DNA of 64,000 bases from Streptomyces coacervatus (GCF_029223485.1 NZ_JARHTP010000004.1:124001-188000); one strand, 5' to 3'; numbered from the stretch's first letter, positions 54,506 through 63,349 are shown. Numbers and translations are program-made. The notes: generated by a model not told the origin, from the letters alone.

Positions 54506-55774
54506 CTACGTGGTCGCACGCGCGGCCGGGAGTGTCACCTCGACGTGGCCGCGGCCGTCCGCGATCGCGCGGACCTCCACACCGGCCGAGGCGGCGATGC
54601 GCCGGACCACCGGCAGCCCCAGCCCGTACCCGCCGCCGCCGGTCACGCCCGCTTCGAAGACCCGGTCGACCTCAGCGGGATCGAACCCTGGGCCGTCGTC
54701 CAGGACGTCGACCACGATGGCCTCGCCCTGGTTGCGCGCGGTGATCCACACACGGGACTTCGCATGCCGCAGGCCGTTGTCCAGCAGGGGTGACAGCAGC
54801 GACACGGCGATGTCGGGCGCCACGGCCACCTCGACCTTTGCCGGGAAGGTGACCTCGACCGCGCGGCTGCCGATCGCCTGCCGGGCGGCGGAGCGCAGAT
54901 CGCACCGGGTCCCGTCGTCCGTCCGTGCGCGCGCTGCGCGCAATATCGTCGTGATCGCCGCATCGAGGCGGTCGACCTCGCTCAGCACCGCCTCCGGCAC
55001 CACCGGCTCGCCGGACAGCTGCGCCAGCTGTGCCTCGCCCCGCAGGACCGTGAGCGGTGTGCGCAGCTCGTGGGCGATCTCGTCGGTGAGCCGGCGCTCG
55101 TCCGCCAGCGCGTTGTCGACGCGCTCCAGGAGGCGGTCCAGGGTCTGTCCCAGTTCCCCGAACTCGTCGCGGGGGACTCCCAGGTTGAAGCGGCGCCCGG
55201 GCTCGTGGTGACCCCAGTCGTCGGCGAGGGCGGCCATCTCGTGCACGACCCGCAGCGCGCGGTGAACCACGAGGTGCGCGACACCGCCGGCGAGGAGGAT
55301 CGTGAGGCCGCCCAGGATCAACGACAAGGTCAGGCTGCGCTGCTCGGATGTCTCGTAGGGCGTGAGGTCCACCCGGACGATCACCATGACGTGGTGGCCG
55401 TCGAGCGGAACCGGCCGCGCGTACAGGAGGTAATCATCGACCGACGCGGTCTGCGACCGCCCCGAGACCGCCAGCTCCTCGACGCGCCCAACCACACTCG
55501 CCGGCACGTCCCCGTCGATCAGACGGCCGTCGGCATACACCCAGGCGACCTCGTCCAACGCCTCGCTGCCGTTCTCCGTGAGCACGACACGGCCGCCCTT
55601 GGCGCTGACGTTCGCCGCGACCGCCTCGGCGCGCGTACGGGCCAGATCGTGCGCGTCGGCGTCCGTCACCCTGCTCAGCAGCACGTGCGAGACCACGACC
55701 AATATCGCGACCACAGCGGTGGCGATCAGCACAGTGAGCGCGACGACGCTTCTGCGGAATCCCGTCACTGCCAT
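54506..55774 (-). CDS. Sensor histidine kinase
   Basis: A 422-residue kinase: membrane segment 1 at residues 9-31 (VVALTVLIATAVVAILVVVSHV), an extracytoplasmic sensor region of about 110 residues, segment 2 near 145-167, HAMP, then the dimerisation H-box DEIAHELRTPLTVLRGEAQL and ATPase boxes LSPLLDNGLRHA, DDGPGFD and GYGLGLPVVRRI. The ATG at 55774 overlaps the response-regulator stop by 10 bp, so both are one operon. Confidence 0.92.
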   Translation of the reverse strand: MAVTGFRRSVVALTVLIATAVVAILVVVSHVLLSRVTDADAHDLARTRAEAVAANVSAKGGRVVLTENGSEALDEVAWVYADGRLIDGDVPASVVGRVEELAVSGRSQTASVDDYLLYARPVPLDGHHVMVIVRVDLTPYETSEQRSLTLSLILGGLTILLAGGVAHLVVHRALRVVHEMAALADDWGHHEPGRRFNLGVPRDEFGELGQTLDRLLERVDNALADERRLTDEIAHELRTPLTVLRGEAQLAQLSGEPVVPEAVLSEVDRLDAAITTILRAARARTDDGTRCDLRSAARQAIGSRAVEVTFPAKVEVAVAPDIAVSLLSPLLDNGLRHAKSRVWITARNQGEAIVVDVLDDGPGFDPAEVDRVFEAGVTGGGGYGLGLPVVRRIAASAGVEVRAIADGRGHVEVTLPAARATT

Positions 55775-56418
55775 CGGTAGCCCACGCCCCGGACCGTCGC
55801 CAGACGCTCGGCCACACCCAACGGACCGAGCTTGGTCCGCAGCCGGCGCACATAGGAGTCGAGGGTGTTGTCGCTGACCTGCGCTCCGTGCGGCCAGCCG
55901 GCGGCGACGAGGGCGTGGCGGCGTACCGCGTCGCCCTGCGAGGCGATCAGGCGGCCCAGCAGCCGGAACTCGGTCGGGGTCAGGCTCATGCTGACCGAAT
56001 CGTAGGTCACCACGTGCTTCGACGGATCGAGGACGACCTCGTGCGGTGCGGGCGCCACGATGGCCCGGCGCAGCAGCGCCCGGACGCGGACCAGCAGTTC
56101 CGGGATGTCGAAGGGTTTGGTCATGTAGTCGTCGGCGCCGGCCTCGAAGCCACCCACCTTGTGATGCAGGCCGTCCAAAGCAGTGAGCATCAACACCGGC
56201 ACGTCGACGCCGCGAGCCCGCAGGGCCAGGCAGACATCGCGACCGTCGGCGTCCGGCAGCCCGAGATCCAGGACGACCAACTGGGGCACCGGTGCGAGCT
56301 GCCGCAGCAGGCTGTCGGCCGTGGCGGCGACGGAGACGGTGTGGCCGTCGTGCTCCAGGGCGCGCTTGAGGATGCCGCGGACCGCCGCGTCGTCTTCGCA
56401 CACCATGATGAAAGCCAC
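55765..56418 (-). CDS. OmpR-family response regulator
   Basis: A 217-residue regulator. The receiver (MVCEDDAAVRGILKRALEHDG, phosphate-accepting Asp in LVVLDLGLPDADG, TKPFDIPELLVRV) is followed by a winged helix (SLTPTEFRLLGRLIASQGDAV, then VSDNTLDSYVRRLRTKL). It pairs with the kinase that follows and probably controls the COG4705 gene through the direct repeat at 54488-54504. Confidence 0.93.
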   Translation of the reverse strand: MAFIMVCEDDAAVRGILKRALEHDGHTVSVAATADSLLRQLAPVPQLVVLDLGLPDADGRDVCLALRARGVDVPVLMLTALDGLHHKVGGFEAGADDYMTKPFDIPELLVRVRALLRRAIVAPAPHEVVLDPSKHVVTYDSVSMSLTPTEFRLLGRLIASQGDAVRRHALVAAGWPHGAQVSDNTLDSYVRRLRTKLGPLGVAERLATVRGVGYRWQ

Positions 56419-56533
56419 GTGCCGACCCTAGATACTCGCGTCCCAGTTCTCCACCTGCCCTGATCAACCGCTCGCCGGTCGGACACGAGCGGCCGAGCTG
56501 AGGCCGCGGGGCGCCGGACGTGGGAGGACCACA

Positions 56534-56881
56534 ATGGGTCGCATGGACCCCGTGCAGGAGTACATCGACGCCATCGCGCCAGGTCACCGCCCGCTCTTCG
56601 ACCGGGTGAGCGGGCTGATCCTGGAGGAATTCCCGCAGGCGAGCGTGGCGCTGTCGTACGGAATGCCCACCTACCGCGTCGAGAAGCGCAGGCTGCACAT
56701 CGGTGTCTGGCAGCACGGCGTCTCGATCTACGGGTGGGGAACAGACCGCGATGGTGGCTTCAGCTCCCGCCATCCCACGCTCATCAGCGGAAAGGCCACC
56801 ATTCGGCTGCGGTCCACGGACCTGGCGGCCGTCACCGACGATGAACTGCGCGCGCTCATCCGTGCCGCGCTGACGGCCTGA
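56534..56881 (+). CDS. DUF1801 protein
   Basis: A 115-residue single-domain protein: PVQEYIDAIAPGHRPLFDRVSGLILEEFP, SYGMPTYRV and HIGVWQHGVSIYGWG fit DUF1801 (YdhG-like fold). Some members are proposed iron chaperones, but the function is unproven. GGAGG at 56522-56526 precedes the ATG at 56534. It is divergent from the two-component operon by 115 bp. Confidence 0.8.
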   Translation: MGRMDPVQEYIDAIAPGHRPLFDRVSGLILEEFPQASVALSYGMPTYRVEKRRLHIGVWQHGVSIYGWGTDRDGGFSSRHPTLISGKATIRLRSTDLAAVTDDELRALIRAALTA

Positions 56882-57092
56882 CCGGGGGCCGATCTCCTGC
56901 CGGACCAGGTGCCATGGGCTCCTGAACGCCGGGCGCGAGGTACGGACTACTCGTACGCTGAGGCATGCGGACGTCACTCCTGACGCTCGGGTGGATTTCC
57001 GCATGCTCCGGCATAGGAGCGCAGCGGACTGAGACCCGGCGGCGTGAACGCCGAAGCCGTCCCGGCCGCCACGTGAACGACGCCGCTCAGGT

Positions 57093-57255
57093 CTCCAGCA
57101 GGCCCAGTTCACCGCCCTGCGCTACTTCGCCCTCGACGGCACCGACCATGCCAGCCACGAGGCCCAGGGCAGCATGATCCGCCGCCACATCATCTGGCGG
57201 AACAACAACGCCACCGACAAGCGCCTCAAAGCCCTCGTGAGCAGGGCCAACGCAG
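57093..57255 (+). mobile_element. C-terminal remnant of an IS630-family transposase
   Basis: The plus strand reads LQQAQFTALRYFALDGTDHA, then SMIRRHIIWRNNNATDKRLKALVSRANA, the conserved end of IS630-type transposases. No upstream domain or start is present. The preceding 210 bp (from 56882) hold no recognisable gene. Confidence 0.7.
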
Positions 57256-57640
57256 TCCAAGACCTGCCATCCCCCGATCATTCCTATAGTCCCCCCGCCA
57301 CATGGCCAGTTTGTCCCACCTGTGACCAAGCAGGCAAAAAATCCTGTCGACCGGTTCCACGCATAGAGCCCGTATCAACGCGTTCACGAACGACTTGCCC
57401 AGGGCGTCATCAGCATCAAATACAACATGTCGGCTTCGGCTCACCACTGGGCTGACTTGTCATGTCAGGACCCGACACAGCTTCTGCGCGAAGTCCCGTA
57501 TTGCACCGCGCACGGACGATCCTGAGCCGCGGGACGCAGCCTAGACAGGCGTGCATCGGAGCCGCCTTGGTCCGCGGTGGCCCGGGCGCGTCATCCGAGG
57601 TGGGCGTACGGGTCCAGACCCGCAAATTCGATCTTTGCTC
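57256..57640. other. Gap with no recognised gene, lower GC
   Basis: About 385 bp after the IS630 tail. Base composition is visibly less GC-rich around 57270-57440, suggesting IS flank or other foreign DNA. Only short frames without family features were seen on either strand. Confidence 0.4.
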
Positions 57641-57644
57641 CCTA

Positions 57645-58104
57645 TTAGGTGGCCCACACCTTGCGATAGCCGGGGTACGTCAAGGACAAGCTGGCTGCCG
57701 GCGGCACCGCCAGGTAGGAGGCGTACACGCACCCGTCAGGGTGAGGGCAGCTGTCGACGCGCGTGTTGCAGTCCGCGGACCCGACCGGTGACGTGGTCGT
57801 GGCCGTGGTCGATGTGAACGCCGGGCAGTGATCCGCAGGCATGACAGACCTCACCGAGCTGCTCGACGAGCCGAACTCGAACCTGTGCGACCGCTGACGT
57901 TCCCAGTGGGGCTGGCCATTCACGCAGATACCCGGGACACCTCCCGGCCTGCTGGGTCACAGAGGGGGCACGCTCGACGTCCGTGAGGATCACCTGCCAC
58001 GTGGCCTCCACGCTCTCGAACCACACCCTCGCCGCGTTCGTACTGCTGCCCGCGCAGGGTCGTGCCTGCCCGCAGGGACGTCCCTTCGGACACCCAGGTC
58101 GCAC
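57645..58104 (-). pseudogene. Endonuclease VII-like (HNH-type) gene, frameshifted
   Basis: One frame gives LVEQLGEVCHACGSLPGVHIDHGHDHVTGRVRGL, the zinc Cys pair and the DHxHxTGxVRGL motif of recombination endonuclease VII. The other continues CNTRVDSCPHPDGCVYASYL, the second Cys motif and helix. Joining them needs a small indel near 57780. The N terminus is also unclear. Confidence 0.7.
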
Positions 58105-58300
58105 TCACCGTGTGGCGGACTCGGGTGCTGCAGGCCCTGCCGTCCGCGAGTGGTGTGGTCCGCTTGAGTGGAACCGTCAGTCGCCCCGAAGCAGGGCACC
58201 ATCCCGACCGGCCACCGTCGGGTAGGCCGTACCGCACGAGCAGCGCAACCTAGACGCCCGCCGCACGACAGCACAGCCCACGTTCAGATGTTTCTGCAGG

Positions 58301-59266
58301 TCAACCCACCCGTCCGCGCGGCTTCAACGCCACGGGCGGCAGTTCCGGAGCCGGTAGCGGGGCGCCGTCGTACCCCTTCACCTCACCAAAACGCCGGCCT
58401 TCCATCCAGTCCCGACGCGCCTGCACGATCTCTTCCTGGGACCGCCCGATCCAGTTCCAGAACATGATGAGCTCCTCCTCGAAGGGCTCGCCTCCCAGGA
58501 GCATCAGGCCGGCGTCCGACTCGGCGCGCAGCGGGAGTTCGGTGCGGCCGCAGCCGAGGTAGAGCATGGAGCCCGGCAGCAGCGGCACACCGTCGACGTG
58601 GGCCTCGCCGGACATGGACAGCACGGCGTACTCGAAGTCCGGCTCCAGCGGAAGGCGTACGTCCGCGCCGCGGGCAAGGGCCAGGTCGGCGCCGATGATC
58701 GGGGTGTACGTCGTTCCGGGCGAGGTCGCGCCGTCGAGGTCGCCGAGGATCAGCGTGGCCCGTAGGCCGGGGGCGGTGACGACCGGGAGTTCGGCGTGGT
58801 GTTCGAAGCGCGGGGCCGTGTGGCGGTGGCTGTCCGGCAGGGCGACCCACAGCTGCGCGCCGTGCAGGAGGCGGGCGTGCGGCCGGGGGCTCTCCTCGGA
58901 GTGGCTGATGGCCCGGCCGGAGGTCATGAGCCCCAGTTCGCGGGGGCGGATCGTCTGCAGGCTGCCGGTGGAGTCGCGGTGCAGCACCTCGCCGTCGTGC
59001 AGCCAGCTCACCGTCTGCAGGCCCATGTGCGGGTGCGGCGGAACCTGCATGCCGGGCTCGTCGGCGATGTCGTCGGGGCCGTAGTGATCGACGAAGCACC
59101 AGGCACCGACCATGCGGCGGCCCAGGTTGGGCAGCAGGCGGCGGACTTCGGTCGACTCGCCGAGCTTGACGCGGCGAGGGCTGAGGAGTTCACGCACGGG
59201 CTCCGCCACCACGAATCCACGGCCGCCGCACAGGGCGGGAACCGCCTCGCGATCAAGATTGCTCAT
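58301..59266 (-). CDS. Pirin-family bicupin protein
   Basis: A 321-residue pirin: the first cupin carries the metal site HPHMGLQTVSWLHDGEVLHRDSTGS and ISHSEES, the second is partial, and the C-terminal extension runs from MFWNWIGRSQEE to LKPRGRV. Pirins bind iron; some have quercetinase activity and others regulate transcription or metabolism. It is divergent from two MarR-type genes with a palindromic repeat region between. A relic of the same C terminus lies at 47668-47832. Confidence 0.92.
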   Translation of the reverse strand: MSNLDREAVPALCGGRGFVVAEPVRELLSPRRVKLGESTEVRRLLPNLGRRMVGAWCFVDHYGPDDIADEPGMQVPPHPHMGLQTVSWLHDGEVLHRDSTGSLQTIRPRELGLMTSGRAISHSEESPRPHARLLHGAQLWVALPDSHRHTAPRFEHHAELPVVTAPGLRATLILGDLDGATSPGTTYTPIIGADLALARGADVRLPLEPDFEYAVLSMSGEAHVDGVPLLPGSMLYLGCGRTELPLRAESDAGLMLLGGEPFEEELIMFWNWIGRSQEEIVQARRDWMEGRRFGEVKGYDGAPLPAPELPPVALKPRGRVG

Positions 59267-59337
59267 GGCGCCAACCTAGCCCTGCCGGGGGCGTCCCGTC
59301 AGTCCGTCACTCGGGCGTTCTCGCCCGCCCCCGAAGA

Positions 59338-59366
59338 AATAGTAGCCATGGCTATAGTAGCCATGT
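59338..59366. promoter_or_regulatory. MarR-type operator between pirin and marR genes
   Basis: TAGCCATGGCTA (59343-59354) is a perfect 12-bp palindrome, and TAGTAGCCATG occurs twice (from about 59340 and at 59355-59365) 15 bp apart. The cluster ends 13 bp before the first MarR start and about 70 bp from pirin, so it can control both directions. Confidence 0.65.
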
Positions 59367-59378
59367 ACTGTATCGGTC

Positions 59379-59894
59379 ATGAGCAAGGGTTCCGAGAAGG
59401 CCACGCCCGGCTTCCTGGTGTGGCGTCTGTCGATGAAGTGGCGGGTGGCCGTCGACCGGGCGGTGGCCCCGCTCGGGCTCACCCACGCGCAGTACTCGCT
59501 GGTGGCCTCGCTGTACGGCATGCAGCGCGGCGGGGAGCGTCCCAGTCAGCGCCGCCTGGCCGATCAGACCGGGCTCGAACCGCTCTACGTGTCGAAACTG
59601 GCCCGCGCCCTGGAAGCGGCCGGCCTCCTCGATCGCACCCGGGACCCCAAGGACCCGCGCGCCGTACAGCTGACCCTCACCGAGCAGGGCCGCGAGGTCA
59701 CCGGACGCGCCATCGAGGTCGTGGCGAAACTCCTTCAGCAGCTGCTGGAGCCGCTCGGCGGTCTCGACAGCCCGCGCGCGCGGGAGTTCACCCGCGACCT
59801 GGCGACCCTGCTCGACGCACCTCTTGATCCATTCAGACCTCTTGATCCATTCAGTGAGAACGAGACAGACGAGCACGAGACGGAGCAGTCATGA
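59379..59894 (+). CDS. MarR-family regulator 1
   Basis: A 171-residue winged-helix regulator: FLVWRLSMKWRVAVDRAVAPLGLTHAQYSLVASLYGM, recognition region SQRRLADQTGLEPLYVSKLARALEAAGLLDR, and wing DPKDPRAVQLTLTEQG. The C-terminal tail contains the duplicated PLDPF from a 16-bp DNA repeat. The ATG at 59379 follows the operator cluster. It overlaps the next gene by 4 bp (ATGA). Confidence 0.88.
   Translation: MSKGSEKATPGFLVWRLSMKWRVAVDRAVAPLGLTHAQYSLVASLYGMQRGGERPSQRRLADQTGLEPLYVSKLARALEAAGLLDRTRDPKDPRAVQLTLTEQGREVTGRAIEVVAKLLQQLLEPLGGLDSPRAREFTRDLATLLDAPLDPFRPLDPFSENETDEHETEQS
59821..59854. repeat. 16-bp direct repeat in the MarR-1 tail
   Basis: CTCTTGATCCATTCAG occurs at 59821-59836 and 59839-59854, an 18-bp period that duplicates six codons in frame (PLDPFR PLDPFS). 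Confidence 0.9.
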
Positions 59895-60334
59895 CCACCA
59901 CAGCACCCACCGTCAGCGGCCGCGTCATCGGCCTGGCCCACTACGCCGGCCGCGCCGTCCTGGAGCGGGTCCTGGCCCGCCGCGGCGCCACCTTCCAGCA
60001 GCAGATCACCCTCAGGCCGCTCGCCGCCGCCGAAGGGCCCGTCGAGCGCGAGGTCCTCGTCGGGCAGGTCGCCGGCGACCTCAAGGTCGACGCGGCAGTC
60101 GTGGAGGGCGTCATCGAGGAACTGATCGCCAAGGGGCTGGCGGCGGCCGAGACGTCCCGGGTCCGGATCACTGACGCCGGACGGGAGTTCCACACCGAAG
60201 TGAGCGCCGAGACCGGCGAGATCTCCGCCCGGATCTACGCCGGAATCCCGGCGGAGGATCTGGCCGCGGCCGGTCGCGTACTGGCCCTGGTGACCGAGCG
60301 GGCCGACAAGGAACTGGCCGCATTGCCGGCCTGA
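59891..60334 (+). CDS. MarR-like winged-helix protein 2
   Basis: A 147-residue protein in the MarR-like fold: VIGLAHYAGRAVLERVLARRGATFQQQITLRPL, then VGQVAGDLKVDAAVVEGVIEELIAKGLAAAE with the wing VRITDAGREF. It is translationally coupled to MarR-1, so the two may form a hetero-complex or regulate in sequence. It lacks the DxRxxR wing motif of standard MarR proteins. Confidence 0.8.
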   Translation: MTTTAPTVSGRVIGLAHYAGRAVLERVLARRGATFQQQITLRPLAAAEGPVEREVLVGQVAGDLKVDAAVVEGVIEELIAKGLAAAETSRVRITDAGREFHTEVSAETGEISARIYAGIPAEDLAAAGRVLALVTERADKELAALPA

Positions 60335-60403
60335 GGCCCCTGCCCCACACACTGGAATGTTCAACCATCCGTGGTGGTTGCAGTGGTCCGAAGGAGGTCA
60401 CGA

Positions 60404-60751
60404 GTGGACACGACGTACTACGACCACGGAACACCGGCGGAGCGCTGGGAGCGCGCGCACCTGTTCTTCGACGCCAAGGACTACGCCGCCGCGGCGCGCG
60501 TGCTGGGCGGGCTGCTCGAGGAGGTGCCGGAGCAGACCGGACCGCGGCTGCTGCTGGCGCGGGCCTACTACCACTCGGCCCAACTGGGGCGTGCGGAGAG
60601 CGAGTTGCGGGTCATCGTCGAGCGCGACCCGGTGGAGCACTACGCCCGGCTGATGCTCGGCCGCACGCTCGAACGGCAGGGGCGGCAGGAGGAGGCAGAG
60701 TCGCACCTGCGGATCGCCTCGGCACTCGCGGGCGACTTCGAACAGGTCTGA
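60404..60751 (+). CDS. Small TPR-domain protein
   Basis: A 115-residue protein made of about three tetratricopeptide-like helix pairs: ERWERAHLFFDAKDYAAAARVLGGLLEEVPEQTGPRLLLARAYYHSAQLGRAESELRVIVERDP, then YARLMLGRTLERQGRQEEAESHLRIAS. It probably mediates a protein interaction; the partner is unknown. The GTG at 60404 follows an excellent AAGGAGG (60391-60397). Confidence 0.85.
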   Translation: MDTTYYDHGTPAERWERAHLFFDAKDYAAAARVLGGLLEEVPEQTGPRLLLARAYYHSAQLGRAESELRVIVERDPVEHYARLMLGRTLERQGRQEEAESHLRIASALAGDFEQV

Positions 60752-60773
60752 GCAACGCTGTACGGCACTACGA

Positions 60774-60808
60774 CCGGGGCCCGGTTCCACGAAGGAACCG
60801 GGCCCCGG
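60774..60808. terminator. Strong bidirectional terminator
   Basis: CCGGGGCCCGGTTCC (60774-60788) and GGAACCGGGCCCCGG (60794-60808) form a perfect 15-bp stem around ACGAA, between the convergent TPR and PepSY genes. It has no U-tract, as is usual in actinobacteria. Confidence 0.85.
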
Positions 60809-60834
60809 CCGCGTCTCCGCCCTGCGCCGCCGCG

Positions 60835-62247
60835 CTACTTCACGGCCGGGCCCGGTGCGGGCGTGCGCCGCCCCTTCCGGTGGGCGATCTCACCGAGGAG
60901 GACGTCGACCACGACGAAGGCGGCCAGCGGAATGCCGAGCAGCGGCACGAAGTAACCGAGGACGGCGAGGACGGCGGCCGCCGGGACGAGGACCTGCGGG
61001 GGCACCTGCTGCCAGGCTCCGCGTGGGATCGGCCGGCCGAAGGCGGAGCCGCGGCCGCGCTGCCACCACATGCGGTAGCCCCAGACGATCAACAGGATCA
61101 GGGCGAGGGCAAGGAGCATCAGGGCGATCTGGTTGACCAGGCCGAACAGGACACCCGTGTGCAGGTCGATGCCCCACCGGGTCAGCTTGGCGAGCAACGG
61201 GTAGTCGGCGAAGCGCAGTTCGTCGGTGACCTTGCCGGTGGCCGGATCGACCGCGACCGAGTCCTGCTTCTCGGGCCAGCTGCGCTGCACCTGCTTGACG
61301 ACGTACGCGGAGTTCGCGTCGGCGGGCGGCACAAGCTCCACCGGGTCGGTCAGGCCCTTGGCCCGGGCCGCCGCCAGCACCTTGTCGAGGCCGACGCCGT
61401 GCTCGGCACCGCCGGCTGACGCGGAGGTGCCGTGACCCGCGTGCTCGCCGCCCGCCGTCGCCGAGACCGACGGGGTGGCCTGGCCCAGCGAGGTGCGCAG
61501 CGTGTCGATGTTCGCCCCGGCGTAGGTCGACCAGGTCAGACCGGTCGCCGACAGGAAGATGAACCCGGCGGCGGCCCAGACGCCGACGGTGCCGTGCAGA
61601 CCGAGCGTGCGGCGCCGCCCGCTGGTCCCGCGCACCTTGCGCAGGGCCCGGCGACGGGAGAACCACAGCACCAGACCGCCGCCCGCGATCACCCACAGCC
61701 AGCTTGCGGCGAAATCGCTGTAGAGCCGCCCGGTGTCGCCGAGGTGCAGATCACGGTGGAGTTCGTCGATCCAGGTACGCAGCGGCAACGCGCCCGTCGA
61801 GCCGTACTGTTCGAGGGCGCCGCGCACCTTGCCGGTGTACGGGTCGACAAAGACTGCGAGGGAGTGGTCCGGGTCGACGCCCTTGACTCCGGAGAGCAGC
61901 ACCCTGGTGGTGGCGTCGGCCTCCGGGGAGGGCCGTACGGCCGAGACGGTGCCCTCGGGGTGGGCCTTGCGGGCGGCGGCCACCTGCTCGGAGACCGGGA
62001 GCTCGGTATCGCCCACCTTCGCGACGGTCATCTCCTGCGCATACACGAGCTTCTCGGCCTGGAACGCGCCGGCGTACAGAAAGCCCGTGACTGCGGCGAC
62101 GAGCAGGAAGGGTGCGACGAGCACTCCGGCGTAGAAGTGCAGACGCAGCACCAGCGGGCGGAGCGGCGCCAGGCGACTGCGGGACGGCGCCGGTGCGGCG
62201 GCCGGTTGCGGGGCCTCGTCCTTGGTGGTCGAGGGAGCGGTGGACAT
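60835..62247 (-). CDS. PepSY-domain membrane protein
   Basis: A 470-residue integral membrane protein of the PepSY_TM type: first helix YAGVLVAPFLLVAAVTGFLYAG, PepSY stretches (TVSAVRPSPEADATTRVLLS and VFVDPYTGKVRGAL), the motif DELHRDLHLGDTGRLYSDFAASWLWVIAGGG, and a second set ending DLHTGVLFGLVNQIALMLLALAL. A His-rich loop GGEHAGHGTSASAGGAEH sits between. Relatives occur with iron-uptake or respiratory genes and may be membrane reductases. GGAGAGG precedes the ATG at 62247. Confidence 0.88.
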   Translation of the reverse strand: MSTAPSTTKDEAPQPAAAPAPSRSRLAPLRPLVLRLHFYAGVLVAPFLLVAAVTGFLYAGAFQAEKLVYAQEMTVAKVGDTELPVSEQVAAARKAHPEGTVSAVRPSPEADATTRVLLSGVKGVDPDHSLAVFVDPYTGKVRGALEQYGSTGALPLRTWIDELHRDLHLGDTGRLYSDFAASWLWVIAGGGLVLWFSRRRALRKVRGTSGRRRTLGLHGTVGVWAAAGFIFLSATGLTWSTYAGANIDTLRTSLGQATPSVSATAGGEHAGHGTSASAGGAEHGVGLDKVLAAARAKGLTDPVELVPPADANSAYVVKQVQRSWPEKQDSVAVDPATGKVTDELRFADYPLLAKLTRWGIDLHTGVLFGLVNQIALMLLALALILLIVWGYRMWWQRGRGSAFGRPIPRGAWQQVPPQVLVPAAAVLAVLGYFVPLLGIPLAAFVVVDVLLGEIAHRKGRRTPAPGPAVK

Positions 62248-62392
62248 CGGCGGCCTCTCCGGGGGGGCGGGGACGTGGTGTGGCGTAGCGGTCCAGTAGT
62301 CGGGGGCGGGGTACGACGAGTTCCCGGAGGCAGTAGTGGCGTGCGCCACACGTCGAGGTGTCTGTGGCCGAGGTCCATGGCATCCTGGCCCG

Positions 62393-63037
62393 ATGGCAAC
62401 TCCCCGTGATCACGCACCTCTTGCCGAGCAGGTCGAGGAACTCCTCGCCACCGACGGCCCGTTGCCCATCGTCGCGGCCGGCGACCCGGTGCTGAGGCGC
62501 GGCGCCGAGCGCTTCGACGGCCAGCTCGATTCCGCCCTGCTGGCCCGCTTCGTCGGGGCCCTGCGCGTCACCATGCACGAGGCACCGGGCGTGGGCCTGG
62601 CCGCACCGCAGGTCGGTGTGCCGCTACGGATCGCGGTGATCGAGGACCCGGCGCCGGTACCGGAGGAGGTACGGCTGGCTCGCGGCCGGGTGCCGCTGCC
62701 GTTCCGGGTGCTGGTCAATCCGACGTACGAGCCCGTCGGTGCGGATCGGGCCGCCTTCTTCGAGGGCTGTCTGAGCGTGCCGGGGTGGCAGGCGGTGGTG
62801 GCGCGGCACGCCGAGGTGCGGTTGAGGGGCGAGGACGAGCAGGGGCACCCGGTGGACGAGGTGTTCAGTGGCTGGCCGGCGCGGATCGTGCAGCACGAGA
62901 CCGATCATCTGGACGGCGTTCTGTACCTCGACCGGGCGGAGCTGCGCTCGCTGTCCTCCAGCCAGGCGATGGCGGAGCGGTGGGCGCAGGCGACGCCGGA
63001 GGGGGCGGCGAAGGCTCTGGGGTTCGATCTGCCGTAA
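62393..63037 (+). CDS. def: Peptide deformylase
   Basis: A 214-residue metalloenzyme that removes the formyl group from new proteins. All three motifs are intact: GVGLAAPQVG near residue 66, EGCLSVPG with the metal cysteine, and QHETDHLDG with the two histidines. It lies alone rather than with fmt, so it is probably one of the extra deformylases found in Streptomyces. The ATG at 62393 is divergent from the PepSY gene by 145 bp. Confidence 0.93.
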   Translation: MATPRDHAPLAEQVEELLATDGPLPIVAAGDPVLRRGAERFDGQLDSALLARFVGALRVTMHEAPGVGLAAPQVGVPLRIAVIEDPAPVPEEVRLARGRVPLPFRVLVNPTYEPVGADRAAFFEGCLSVPGWQAVVARHAEVRLRGEDEQGHPVDEVFSGWPARIVQHETDHLDGVLYLDRAELRSLSSSQAMAERWAQATPEGAAKALGFDLP

Positions 63038-63087
63038 CGGTTGTGAGGAACGTTTCTGCAGGTGTGGGCGCTGCTAGTGTCACTGGG

Positions 63088-63327
63088 GTGACCCAGATCA
63101 AGCCTCAGATCAAGTTGCTGGCGACTGCCGCCTCGTGCCTCACCGACTCCAGCTGTCCGGCCGTCTTCGAGCTGCCCAGCGGCGACCTGGCCCTCATCGG
63201 CTCGGAAGCACCCGCGGAGTTGCTTGATCAGCTCCCCCAGGGCACCGGCGTGGGACCGGGCGAACGGCTTGTCGTCGTCCCCCGCAGCGTCGCCGTCGCA
63301 GCGGGATGGAAGCTCCCCCCTGCCTGA
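63088..63327 (+). CDS. Small unknown protein
   Basis: A 79-residue protein, TQIKPQIKLLATAASCLTDSSCPAVFELP near the start and VGPGERLVVVPRSVAVAAGW at the end, with two Cys six apart. The GTG at 63088 lies just after a GC-poor leader with possible -10 TAGTGT (63075-63080). It resembles the small proteins that sit beside DUF397, Scr1-type or DUF6082 genes in Streptomyces, but no family is certain. It is convergent with the DUF6082 gene. Confidence 0.6.
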   Translation: MTQIKPQIKLLATAASCLTDSSCPAVFELPSGDLALIGSEAPAELLDQLPQGTGVGPGERLVVVPRSVAVAAGWKLPPA

Positions 63328-63349
63328 GAAGAGCAAGGCTTCGCACCGC

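Noticed and set aside
47668..58463. attL/attR of a recently integrated element at the pirin 3' end
   Set aside because: The two pirin ends differ at many positions and no integrase gene is found between them.
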